Shown here piece after piece: positions 32,760 to 41,338 of a stretch of DNA of 45,520 nt (positions are counted from its first letter, which is position 1; every line of letters starts with the position of its first letter). Below the pieces are notes generated by a model. That model ran no database searches, was not told where the DNA came from, and saw only the letters and a program-made list of their open reading frames with translations. A program made the position numbers and the translations under genes. The DNA is from Novimethylophilus sp036504375 (GTDB lineage: Bacteria > Pseudomonadota > Gammaproteobacteria > Burkholderiales > Methylophilaceae), in contig NZ_DASXVH010000079.1 in assembly GCF_036504375.1 (NCBI RefSeq), positions 1-45,520 of the forward strand, written 5' to 3'.

Positions 32760-34355
32760 TTGCTCATCACCAGTAACCTCACCATCCAGTTCGGCGCCAA
32801 GCCGCTGTTCGAGAATGTTTCCGTCAAGTTCGGCGAAGGCAACCGCTACGGCTTGATCGGCGCCAACGGCTGCGGCAAATCGACCTTCATGAAAATCCTC
32901 GCCGGAGTGCTGGAACCCAGCGGCGGCAACGTCTCGCTGGACAACCACGAACGCATGGCCTTTTTGCGCCAGGACCAGTTCGCCTACGAAGACCAGCGGG
33001 TGCTGGACGTGGTGATGATGGGGCATGAGGAAATGTGGCGCGCGATGCAGGAGCGCGACGCCATCTACGCCAACCTGGAAGCCACCGAAGAAGACTACAT
33101 GCGGGCCGCCGAACTGGAAGCGGTGTTCGCCGAATACGATGGCTATACGGCGGAAGCGCGCGCCGGCGAACTGCTGCTGGGCGTGGGCATCCCCATCGAG
33201 CAGCACAACGGCCCGATGAGCGCGGTGGCGCCCGGCTGGAAGCTGCGCGTGCTGCTGGTGCAGGCGCTATTCTCCAACCCGGACGTGCTGCTGCTGGACG
33301 AACCCACCAACAACCTGGATATCAACACCATCCGCTGGCTGGAAGACGTGCTCAACAACCGTAACTGCACCATGATCATCATCTCGCACGACCGCCACTT
33401 CCTCAACCAGGTCTGCACGCACGTTGCCGACATGGATTACGGCAAGCTGACGGTTTATCCGGGCAACTACGACGACTACATGGAAGCTTCGACCCAGGCA
33501 AGGGCGCAACAATCCGCAGACAACGCCAGAGCCAAGGAGCGCGTCGCCGAGTTGCAGGAGTTCGTGCGCCGCTTCTCCGCCAACGCCTCCAAGGCGCGCC
33601 AGGCGACTTCCCGCGCCAAACAGATCGAGAAGATCAAGATCGAGGATATCAAGCCTTCCAGCCGCCAGTACCCCTTCATCCGCATCGAGTACGACGAGCG
33701 CGAGAAGCTGCATCGCCAGGCAGTGGAAGTAAAGAATCTCACCAAGGGTTTCGACCGCAAGCTGTTCTCCGACCTCAACCTGCAAATCGAGGCTGGCGAA
33801 CGCGTGGCCATCATCGGCGAGAACGGTATCGGTAAAACCACCCTGCTGCGCTGCCTGGCCAACGATCTCGCTCCTGATTTCGGTACGGTGAAATGGGCCG
33901 AGAAGGCCAATATCGGCTATTTTGCCCAGGATCACGCTGCCGATTTCGACAAGGACACCTCGCTGACCGACTGGATGCAGCAATGGACGCGCCCCAGCGA
34001 CGACGATCAGGTGGTGCGCAGCATGCTGGGCCGCCTGCTGTTCTCCGGCGACGACGTGAAAAAGCCGGTGCGCGTGCTTTCCGGCGGCGAGCAGGGCCGC
34101 ATGCTGTTCGGCAAGCTGATGCTGCGGCGCCCCAACGTGCTGCTGATGGACGAGCCGACCAACCACATGGACATGGAATCCATCGAAGCGCTGAATACCG
34201 CGCTGGACAAATACAAGGGAACGCTGATCTTCGTCAGCCACGACCGCGAATTCGTCGGCTCGCTGGCGACGCGTATCCTGGAGATCCGCCCGGACCGCGT
34301 GATCGACTTCGGCGGCAACTACGAGGATTATCTGGCCAGCCAGGGAGTGGATTAG
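32760..34355 (+). CDS. ybiT: ABC-F ATPase YbiT
   Basis: 531 aa, two ATP-binding domains and no membrane part, so a ribosome-acting ABC-F protein and not a transporter. Domain 1: Walker A GANGCGKST, an unusual signature APGWKLRVLLVQAL in place of LSGGQ, Walker B VLLLDEPTNN. The linker (about 240-310) has ARAQQSADNARAKERVAEL and SRFSANASKARQATSR-like text. Domain 2: GENGIGKTT, VLSGGEQGRMLFG, VLLMDEPTNHMD. The APGWK signature is typical of YbiT. The start is TTG with AAGGAAA 8 bases before it; an internal ATG would cut the P-loop domain. Confidence 0.93.
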   Translation: MLITSNLTIQFGAKPLFENVSVKFGEGNRYGLIGANGCGKSTFMKILAGVLEPSGGNVSLDNHERMAFLRQDQFAYEDQRVLDVVMMGHEEMWRAMQERDAIYANLEATEEDYMRAAELEAVFAEYDGYTAEARAGELLLGVGIPIEQHNGPMSAVAPGWKLRVLLVQALFSNPDVLLLDEPTNNLDINTIRWLEDVLNNRNCTMIIISHDRHFLNQVCTHVADMDYGKLTVYPGNYDDYMEASTQARAQQSADNARAKERVAELQEFVRRFSANASKARQATSRAKQIEKIKIEDIKPSSRQYPFIRIEYDEREKLHRQAVEVKNLTKGFDRKLFSDLNLQIEAGERVAIIGENGIGKTTLLRCLANDLAPDFGTVKWAEKANIGYFAQDHAADFDKDTSLTDWMQQWTRPSDDDQVVRSMLGRLLFSGDDVKKPVRVLSGGEQGRMLFGKLMLRRPNVLLMDEPTNHMDMESIEALNTALDKYKGTLIFVSHDREFVGSLATRILEIRPDRVIDFGGNYEDYLASQGVD

Positions 34356-34657
34356 CGCTCGGGTTTGCGCGACGGCAACCACTTCGCGAGCGACATTCCC
34401 ATTTTTGCAGCGGACAGCGCAGCACCGGCAAACCGGCCGACAGCCAGATGTTTACGCAGAAGAAAAATCGCGGCCATTGCCGTGCTCAGGGCAATGGCCG
34501 GATGTGAACGGACAGCGCGCGCCAGCGCGTAGCCCTTATCGAAGATGCCCGCCGGGCGTTCCAGCCGGTGCAAGCATTCGCCCAGTTCCGCACGCTGCCG
34601 CGCAGCCCGCTCGATCAGGACGGCGCGGCGCGCGGCAAGTTGCTGCAGGCGGCTCAT
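34352..34657 (-). CDS. YqjK-like protein
   Basis: 101 aa, basic. The N-terminal helix QLAARRAVLIERAARQRAELG, a hydrophobic helix at about 53-68 and the C-terminal WLPSRKPER match the small YqjK family. Function unknown. It follows the YqjE-like gene with a 4-base overlap. Its TAA overlaps the TAG of ybiT on the other strand by two bases. Confidence 0.72.
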   Translation of the reverse strand: MSRLQQLAARRAVLIERAARQRAELGECLHRLERPAGIFDKGYALARAVRSHPAIALSTAMAAIFLLRKHLAVGRFAGAALSAAKMGMSLAKWLPSRKPER

Positions 34658-35031
34658 TCGCGGGACGCCAGCGCTGCGCGGTCCTTGCCGAGTTCGGCAA
34701 GACTGGCGGAAAACAGCCTAGGCTTGTGTTTGGCCTGCTGGCGCAAGCAAACAGCGCAAACGAAGGCAATCCCAAGATGCATTACCGCGACCGCGGCTAT
34801 TGCCGCCAGACGATGGCTGTCCCAGAACGCGGCAATGACCAGCACGGACAGCAGCAGCACGCCAAGACCAAAGAAGAAAAGCGCGAAGAAGCCGTAAAGC
34901 AGCAGCCTGGTCAGGCGTAAGCGCTCCTCCTCGATTTCCGTGGCAAGCAGCTCAAGCCGCGTCTGGGTAACCCCCAGCAAGGTGCCAAGCAAGGTCTTGA
35001 TGGAAGTGAACAAGCCGCTACTCTGGACCAT
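34654..35031 (-). CDS. YqjE-like (holin-X superfamily) membrane protein
   Basis: 125 aa with two adjacent membrane helices (about 43-68 and 75-96) after an amphipathic helix TQTRLELLATEIEEERLRL. This is the YqjE/phage-holin-X superfamily layout; despite the name it is a chromosomal envelope gene here, with no lysis genes nearby. It sits between the YqjD- and YqjK-like genes as in E. coli yqjDEK. In E. coli these are stationary-phase membrane proteins. Confidence 0.8.
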   Translation of the reverse strand: MVQSSGLFTSIKTLLGTLLGVTQTRLELLATEIEEERLRLTRLLLYGFFALFFFGLGVLLLSVLVIAAFWDSHRLAAIAAVAVMHLGIAFVCAVCLRQQAKHKPRLFSASLAELGKDRAALASRE

Positions 35032-35044
35032 GACGGAACGTCGC

Positions 35045-35359
35045 TCAGTCGCGACGGGAAACCAGATAGCCGATCAGAAAGCCGACGCCGCCCGCAATGA
35101 TGACCGACTGCCAGGGATTTTCATGCACGTATTCGTCGGTTGCCTGGGCGGCCTGCCTGGCTTTTTCCACCACCGCTTCTTCCGCAGCGACCAGCCTGGC
35201 CTTGGCATCCGCCAGACGCGCCACCATCGTTGCGCGCAGTTCGGCCATTTTTTCACCGGTCTGGCCCGCCGTGGCGCTCAATATCGCCTCTGCGTCCGAT
35301 ACTACGGCCTTGATATCGTGAATAAGTTTTTCATTGTTGCTTTCTGCCGGGGCATTCAT
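35045..35359 (-). CDS. DUF883/YqjD-ElaB family protein
   Basis: 104 aa. A long soluble helix region (10-75) followed by one C-terminal membrane helix, VIIAGGVGFLIGYLVSRRD, with the family motif HENPWQSV before it. YqjD, ElaB and YgaM of E. coli are tail-anchored and YqjD binds ribosomes in stationary phase. The start has the strong ribosome site AGAAGGAG. First gene of the yqjDEK-like run; a 195-base divergent gap lies between it and cysG. Confidence 0.85.
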   Translation of the reverse strand: MNAPAESNNEKLIHDIKAVVSDAEAILSATAGQTGEKMAELRATMVARLADAKARLVAAEEAVVEKARQAAQATDEYVHENPWQSVIIAGGVGFLIGYLVSRRD

Positions 35360-35554
35360 GATGGGACTCCTTCTTGAAGTTTCGAAAAATTGAACCGCGA
35401 ATGACTTTCAAACTACCCGTTATGACGGGATAAATCAACCTTTATCATGAAGCTGGGCCTCACGAAAGTCTGTAACGGCAGGCAAATCGGCGGCATAATT
35501 CCACTGTCTACTCTTCCGCGGAACCCGACACCCTCAATGGGTTAAATTATCGGC

Positions 35555-36967
35555 ATGGATCACCTCCCCATTTTCATCACCCTGCGCGGGCGCTGCTGCG
35601 TGGTCGTTGGCGGCGGCGAAATCGCCGCGCGCAAAATCGGCCTGCTGTGCAAGGCGCACGCCATGGTCACGATCGTTGCGCCGGAACTCTGTCCGGCGCT
35701 GGCCGAACATCGCCAACAGGGGCTCGTCGACTGGATTGCCGCCCGGTTCGAGCCGCACCATCTGGACGGGGCCACCCTGGCAATTGCCGCGACCGACGAC
35801 GAAGCCGTCAACCGTGCGGTATCGGCGGCGGCACAGACGCGCAATATCCCGGTCAACATCGTCGACCAGCCCGCGCTGTGCACGTTTGTGTTTCCATCCA
35901 TCATCGACCGCTCTCCCATCGTGGTGGCGGTATCCAGCGGCGGGGCGGCCCCGGTGCTGTCCCGCATGCTGCGCTCGCGCCTGGAAACCATGATCCCAGC
36001 CGCCTATGGCCGCCTCGCCGAACTGGCCGGAGCGTTTCGCGAGCAGGTCAAGCAGCGACTGGGCAGCATGCAGCAGCGCCGCATTTTCTGGGAAAACATA
36101 TTCGAAGGCCCCATCGCCGAACAAATGCTGGCAGGCCGTGAAGATGCGGCCAAGCGCGCGTTGCAGCGGGCACTGGACAACGCAGCGGATGCCGGCGCAC
36201 GGGGCGAGGTCTATCTGGTCGGCGGCGGCCCCGGCGACCCCGACCTGCTGACGTTCCGCGCGCTGCGGCTGATGCAGAAAGCGGATGTCGTAGTGTACGA
36301 CGCACTGGTGTCGGAAGGCGTGATGGATCTGGTGCGGCGCGACGCCGAGCGTATCTACGTCGGCAAGCAGCGCGCCAATCATGCTCTGCCGCAGGAAGAC
36401 ATCAACGCGCTGCTGGTGCGCCTGGCACTGGACGGCCGGCGCGTGCTGCGCCTGAAAGGCGGCGACCCGTTCATATTCGGGCGCGGCGGCGAGGAAATCG
36501 AAACCCTGGCCGAACACGGCATTCCGTTCCAGGTGGTTCCCGGCATCTCGGCCGCCAACGGCGTCGCCAGCTATGCCGGCATTCCGCTCACGCACCGCGA
36601 CTATGCCCAGTCGGTGCTGTTCGCCACGGGCCATCTGCGCGACAATTCGATCGATCTGGACTGGGAAGCGCTGGCCCGCCCGCGGCAGACAGTGGTGATC
36701 TATATGGGCCTGACCGGGCTGGCAATCATCTGCCGCAAGCTGATCGAGCAGGGCCTGCCCCGCGACTGGCCCGCGGCTGTGATCCAGCAAGGCACCACCC
36801 GCCATCAGCGGGTCATGACCGGCACCCTGGAGAATCTGGCGCAAAAAGTGGAAGCGGCTGGGTTCAAGGCGCCGACGCTCACCATCGTCGGCGAGGTCGT
36901 CAAACTGCGCGACAAGCTGGCCTGGTTTGATCCGCAAGACGGCGATCAACCGCCATTGCTGTTGTAA
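35555..36967 (+). CDS. cysG: Siroheme synthase CysG (trifunctional)
   Basis: 470 aa. The N-terminal part (1-215) is precorrin-2 dehydrogenase/sirohydrochlorin ferrochelatase with the NAD loop VVVGGGEIAARK near 16-27 and VAVSSGGAAPVLSR near 126. The C-terminal part (about 220-470) is the SAM-dependent uroporphyrinogen III methyltransferase with VYLVGGGPGDPDLLT, LKGGDPFIFGRGGEE and VVPGISAANG. Makes siroheme for sulfite or nitrite reductase. It stands alone, divergent from the yqjD-like gene and convergent with hpt. Confidence 0.95.
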   Translation: MDHLPIFITLRGRCCVVVGGGEIAARKIGLLCKAHAMVTIVAPELCPALAEHRQQGLVDWIAARFEPHHLDGATLAIAATDDEAVNRAVSAAAQTRNIPVNIVDQPALCTFVFPSIIDRSPIVVAVSSGGAAPVLSRMLRSRLETMIPAAYGRLAELAGAFREQVKQRLGSMQQRRIFWENIFEGPIAEQMLAGREDAAKRALQRALDNAADAGARGEVYLVGGGPGDPDLLTFRALRLMQKADVVVYDALVSEGVMDLVRRDAERIYVGKQRANHALPQEDINALLVRLALDGRRVLRLKGGDPFIFGRGGEEIETLAEHGIPFQVVPGISAANGVASYAGIPLTHRDYAQSVLFATGHLRDNSIDLDWEALARPRQTVVIYMGLTGLAIICRKLIEQGLPRDWPAAVIQQGTTRHQRVMTGTLENLAQKVEAAGFKAPTLTIVGEVVKLRDKLAWFDPQDGDQPPLLL

Positions 36968-37000
36968 TTCAGGAGGGGAAGTAGGCAGAGGTAGAATCGG

Positions 37001-37537
37001 TCAGCGCAGTGCATAAATCCCCGGCAAGTTTCGCCACAAACCGTTGACATCCATGCCGCAGCCGAAAACGTAGCGATCAGGCACGCGAATACCGACAAAA
37101 TCGGCGGCGATGGGCTTGGGCCGGTCGATCAGCTTCTCCAGCAGGACCGCGCTATGAAACGCTTCGGCGCCTTCCGCCAGGCAGCGCTCGCGAATGGCGG
37201 CCAGGGTATGGCCTTCATCCAGAATGTCGTCCAGAATCAGCACGTCGCGCCCGGCAATCCCGCTTTCCGGAAAAAAACGCCAATCCAGCTCGCCGCCATA
37301 GGTCTGGTTGCGATAGCGCGTGACATGCATATAGTCGAAATCCAGCGGGAAACGCAGCAGCGGAAGCAATTGCCCGGCAAACACCACCGCACCTTTCATC
37401 ACGCACAGCACCAGTGGATTCTTGCCGGAAAGCCGCGTGGTAATTTCGGCAGCCATGCGCTCCAACGCGGCGCCAACCTGCTGCGGCGAACACAATTCCA
37501 CAGCCTGCGCCAGGATGTCTTCGGCGATATCGCTCAT
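37001..37537 (-). CDS. hpt: Hypoxanthine-guanine phosphoribosyltransferase
   Basis: 178 aa type I PRTase for purine salvage. PRPP loop VLILDDILDEGHTLAAI near 101-117; the substrate region VLCVMKGAVVFAGQLL near 44 and the C-terminal IRVPDRYVFGCGMDVNGLWRN match Hpt. The frame is open upstream, but MSDIAEDILAQ overlaps the galU stop by 4 bases (ATGA) and fits the family. Joins purF and guaBA as the purine genes of the window. Confidence 0.9.
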   Translation of the reverse strand: MSDIAEDILAQAVELCSPQQVGAALERMAAEITTRLSGKNPLVLCVMKGAVVFAGQLLPLLRFPLDFDYMHVTRYRNQTYGGELDWRFFPESGIAGRDVLILDDILDEGHTLAAIRERCLAEGAEAFHSAVLLEKLIDRPKPIAADFVGIRVPDRYVFGCGMDVNGLWRNLPGIYALR

Positions 37538-38403
37538 GATGCGCGGGTTTCCAGATAGTGTGCAAACGCTGCGCCGATTTCGGCATGGCGCAATGCGAAT
37601 TCCACATTGGCTTTCATGTACCCCAGCTTGCTGCCGCAATCGTAGCGGATGCCACGATAACGATAGGCCAGCACCGGCTCCCGTTGCATCAAAGCAGCAA
37701 TCCCATCGGTCAGCTGAATTTCACCACCCTTGCCCGGCCGGATATTTTCCAGGCATTCGAAAATCGCCGGCGTCAGGATATATCTGCCGACCACCGCCAG
37801 ATTGGAAGGCGCATCGGCAGGATCGGGCTTTTCGACAATGCCCTGAATAGCCACCAAGGGCGACTCGGACGCCGCTGCATCGATAATGCCATAACTCGCG
37901 GTTTCGCTTGGTGCCACGGGCTCCACCCCGAGGATCGAATGTCCCGTCTGCTCGAAACGCTCGACCATCTGGCCCATCGCCGAAGGATGACCATCGATCA
38001 GGTCATCGGCCAGAATCACGGCGAAAGGATCGCCGCCCACCACCTGTTTGGCGCACAACACCGCATGGCCAAGCCCCAGCGCTTCCGCCTGCCGGACGTA
38101 AACGCAGGATACATGGCTGGGCAGAATGCCGCGCAAGAGCTGCAGTATTTGCGTCTTGCCGCGCGCCTCCAGCTCGGTTTCCAGCTCATAGGCTTTGTCG
38201 AAGTGGTCTTCGATCGCGCGCTTGCTGCGGCCGGTAACAAAGATCAGTTCAGTAATGCCCGCAGCCACGGCCTCCTCGACCGCATACTGGATCAATGGCT
38301 TGTCGACAATGGGCAGCATTTCCTTGGGGCTGGCCTTGGTGGCGGGCAGGAAACGGGTGCCCATTCCCGCCACAGGAAAAACCGCTTTCGTAATTTTCTT
38401 CAA
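37534..38403 (-). CDS. galU: UTP-glucose-1-phosphate uridylyltransferase
   Basis: 289 aa. Makes UDP-glucose for LPS core, capsule and other glycans. N-terminal signature FPVAGMGTRFLPATKASPKEMLP, then FVTGRSKRAIEDHFD and ILADDLIDG (metal aspartates). It marks the border to the polysaccharide locus: 12 bases separate it from the WbpM-type gene upstream. Confidence 0.96.
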   Translation of the reverse strand: MKKITKAVFPVAGMGTRFLPATKASPKEMLPIVDKPLIQYAVEEAVAAGITELIFVTGRSKRAIEDHFDKAYELETELEARGKTQILQLLRGILPSHVSCVYVRQAEALGLGHAVLCAKQVVGGDPFAVILADDLIDGHPSAMGQMVERFEQTGHSILGVEPVAPSETASYGIIDAAASESPLVAIQGIVEKPDPADAPSNLAVVGRYILTPAIFECLENIRPGKGGEIQLTDGIAALMQREPVLAYRYRGIRYDCGSKLGYMKANVEFALRHAEIGAAFAHYLETRAS

Positions 38404-38415
38404 TCTTGATTCTTT

Positions 38416-40290
38416 TCAGTGAATAGTGATGGCACCGGGTACAGCAGTAAGGTGAACATTTTGATGTAACGCAGGCTGATACTCGCTCACCCATTCCAGC
38501 AATTTCTTTTTTACGTTTATTTCGCTGAGATCGCCGCGTTCAATCCAGTCCACGACATTTTTGACCCAAGCCTCATCAACTTTACGCGCCTGGGCAATGC
38601 GCAGCTTGGGATGAGGAGTCGGCAGGGTATGCTCGTCATCGGCCAGCAATTCTTCGTACAACTTTTCGCCGGGACGCAATCCACTGTAGGTGATTTTGAT
38701 TTCATCCTCGGTGAAACCGGAGAGACGGATCATTTCACGCGCCAGCTCAACAATCTTGATCGACTCCCCCATGTCCAGCACGAAAATTTCCCCGCCCTGC
38801 CCCATCAATCCGGCCTGCAACACCAGTTGCGCAGCTTCCGGAATCGACATGAAATAACGGGTGATTTCCGGATGCGTCACCGTCACCGGACCGCCTTTGG
38901 CTATCTGTTCGCGAAATTTGGGAATCACGCTGCCGCTACTACCCAGCACATTACCGAAGCGCACCATCAGGAACCGCGTGCGCCCCTTGCCCTGCAATCC
39001 TTGACAAACCATTTCCGCCAGACGCTTGGTGGTGCCCATCACGTTTGTGGGATTAACCGCTTTATCAGTCGAAATCAGCACGAATTTTTCCACGCCATGG
39101 ACGATACAGGATTCGGCCACACAATACGTACCCAGCACATTGTTGCGCAGCGCTTCGCCAGCATTACCGTTCTCCATCATCGGCACATGCTTGTAGGCTG
39201 CCGCATGAAACACCACGACAGGCAGGTAATGGCTGATCACGTCATCCAGCCGACGCCGATCTTTGACATCGCCGACCACACAGGCAAGGCGCAACGATGG
39301 AAACGCTTGTGCAAACTCCTGCTCCAATTGATACAAGGCAAATTCGCCAATCTCAAACAGTACCAACAACGACGGCTGGAACTTTGCAATCTGGCGAGAC
39401 AGTTCCGAACCAATCGACCCCCCTGCGCCGGTGACCATCGCTACTCGATGCTCAATCAAGGCATGCAAACCGGCATCGTCCAGCTGCACTGGTTCGCGCC
39501 CAAGCAGGTCCTCCACCTCCACTTTGCGGATGCTCGAAATGCTAACCTTTCCGCTCATCAAGTCTTCGAACGAAGGGACGGTTAATACGTTTAGCTCGGC
39601 CTCGGTACAGGCTCGCATCACTCTCTGCCGGGCTTGGTGTGTGGCTGAAGGCATGGCTATAATGACATGTTTGGCCAACATAGCATTAGCAGCTCGATTC
39701 AAAACCTCCAAACTGCCGAGTACGGGCACCCCGTGAATCTGGAAACCATGCAGATTCTCCTTGTCATCCAGTAGCCCCACCACACGCCACTGGGGGCTGC
39801 GTTCCAGCTCTTTCACCAAGGCAATAGCGGCCTCGCCCGCCCCAATCACTAGCACGGGCTCACCCTGCAACTGCGAAAATCGGATTAGGTGGTGTTCTTT
39901 CCAAGCGCGATAGGCAAAACGACTTCCGCCCATCATCAGAATCAGAAGAATCGGATCGAGTACCAGTACCGCTCTTGATACAGGAGACGGTAGACGCAAC
40001 ATCAGCAACCCTGCCGCCACAATTAATCCAGCCAACCCGGTAGCCATCAGAATTCGCTTTAAATCGCTAATGCTGGCAAACCGCCATACCCCGCGATACA
40101 AAGCCATTCGCCAGAATACCAGCGATTGAACCAGCACCACCCAGGGAGTGGTCTGCCATATTAGTGAAGAGAGCTCGGGCGGTAGCGAGAAATTGAATCG
40201 GAGCAGGAAAGCCGATATCCAGGCGATGGCCGAAACCAATGCATCATGAGTGATCGCTAGCAGCAAGCGGATTTGGGGATTGTTTTTCAC
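38416..40290 (-). CDS. WbpM/CapD-type membrane nucleotide-sugar 4,6-dehydratase
   Basis: 624 aa. Four membrane helices in the first about 120 residues, a CoA/NAD-binding-like domain (LVIGAGEAAIALVKEL near 146), and a large SDR domain with VTGAGGSIGSELSRQIAKF near 285. The active-site block LISTDKAVNPTNVMGTTKR has Met in place of the usual Tyr, as in WbpM and PglF, which convert UDP-GlcNAc to UDP-4-keto-6-deoxy sugars. It probably supplies UDP-QuiNAc or UDP-FucNAc precursors for the O-antigen made by this locus. Confidence 0.9.
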   Translation of the reverse strand: MKNNPQIRLLLAITHDALVSAIAWISAFLLRFNFSLPPELSSLIWQTTPWVVLVQSLVFWRMALYRGVWRFASISDLKRILMATGLAGLIVAAGLLMLRLPSPVSRAVLVLDPILLILMMGGSRFAYRAWKEHHLIRFSQLQGEPVLVIGAGEAAIALVKELERSPQWRVVGLLDDKENLHGFQIHGVPVLGSLEVLNRAANAMLAKHVIIAMPSATHQARQRVMRACTEAELNVLTVPSFEDLMSGKVSISSIRKVEVEDLLGREPVQLDDAGLHALIEHRVAMVTGAGGSIGSELSRQIAKFQPSLLVLFEIGEFALYQLEQEFAQAFPSLRLACVVGDVKDRRRLDDVISHYLPVVVFHAAAYKHVPMMENGNAGEALRNNVLGTYCVAESCIVHGVEKFVLISTDKAVNPTNVMGTTKRLAEMVCQGLQGKGRTRFLMVRFGNVLGSSGSVIPKFREQIAKGGPVTVTHPEITRYFMSIPEAAQLVLQAGLMGQGGEIFVLDMGESIKIVELAREMIRLSGFTEDEIKITYSGLRPGEKLYEELLADDEHTLPTPHPKLRIAQARKVDEAWVKNVVDWIERGDLSEINVKKKLLEWVSEYQPALHQNVHLTAVPGAITIH

Positions 40291-40315
40291 AAGTGGCCTT
40301 TGAAAATGGAATAGC

Positions 40316-41338
40316 TCAAGGCAAGGTCTTTCGCCACATATGATCTATCGTCAAAGCCAACGAAACATATACCAGCGACCAAATCACCAAGCCGGCTACT
40401 TGCATCATCCAGGATTGCCTCATTAGCCATACAGCAGAGCCCCCAGACAAGACCATCAGGCTATACTCCCCAAACGCCGTTTTGCGGTGCCCCCACCCCA
40501 TCCGGATCAAGCGCTGGTAATAGTGGCTGCGGTGCGCCTGCCAGAACTTTTCACCGTTTAACAATCGCTTGAGCAACGTTATCGTGGCATCCATAATGAA
40601 AGGTGAAAACACCAACACGGGAAACCACAAAGGCCAATCACCGCGCTGCCAACCGAGCAACCCCAGCGCGCCTGCGAGGAAACCCAACGGAATCGAACCC
40701 ACGTCGCCCATAAAGATTCGTGCGGGGTGAAAATTAAACCAAAGGAACGCCAATGCCGCAGCCGCGACTACTGCCGGTTGAGTCGCAAAATAAGCATCAC
40801 CACCAAAGAAAGCAGCTGCGGCATAGCCACCAAAACCAAAAAGCGCCATTCCGCCAGCAAGACCATCTGAGCCATCCATGAAATTGTAAAGGTTGATCAT
40901 CCAGATCATCGCCAGGATCATCATCAATACAAAAACAAAATTCCATTGCCCAGGCAACCAGAACACGAATGAAATCACCGCTAGCGTATGCCCTGCAAAT
41001 CGCCAGCCGATCCCCAATCCTTTCATATCGTCCACAAAAGACAACGTAGCCAAGCCAGCCATACAGATCAGGATGGGCCCAACCCATATACTGGTCACGG
41101 CCCACGAAACTAGAACCCCTATCACGATCGCAATTCCGCCAATGCGTGGTACGGGTACAGCATGTAATGAGCGCCCGTTAGGCTGATCGAGCACGTGCGA
41201 AAAAAAAGGGATTCTTAACAGAATACATATCAGAAAAAAAACACTCATCAGCCCCAGAAAAACTGGGTAGAGGATATATGGAATATAAGTCATCAATGAT
41301 ATGTTTTTAATTGAGAAGCAATTTATTGAAAAATTCAT
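40316..41338 (-). CDS. WecA/WbpL-type undecaprenyl-phosphate glycosyl-1-phosphate transferase
   Basis: 340 aa, about ten membrane helices. Catalytic motifs: RSLHAVPVPRIGG near 60, FVDDMKGLG near 100, NLYNFMDGSDGLAGG near 150 and FNFHPARIFMGDVGS near 203, plus a late HRSHYYQRL loop. Loads the first sugar phosphate on undecaprenyl phosphate to start the O-unit. The ATG at 41338 overlaps the upstream stop (ATGA); an alternative ATG at 41293 (MTYIPYILYP) would remove 15 residues. Confidence 0.9.
   Translation of the reverse strand: MNFSINCFSIKNISLMTYIPYILYPVFLGLMSVFFLICILLRIPFFSHVLDQPNGRSLHAVPVPRIGGIAIVIGVLVSWAVTSIWVGPILICMAGLATLSFVDDMKGLGIGWRFAGHTLAVISFVFWLPGQWNFVFVLMMILAMIWMINLYNFMDGSDGLAGGMALFGFGGYAAAAFFGGDAYFATQPAVVAAAALAFLWFNFHPARIFMGDVGSIPLGFLAGALGLLGWQRGDWPLWFPVLVFSPFIMDATITLLKRLLNGEKFWQAHRSHYYQRLIRMGWGHRKTAFGEYSLMVLSGGSAVWLMRQSWMMQVAGLVIWSLVYVSLALTIDHMWRKTLP

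Noticed and set aside
34654..35031. Phage holin / prophage signal
   Set aside because: The holin-X label belongs to the chromosomal YqjE superfamily; neighbours are yqjD- and yqjK-like and no phage genes are present.
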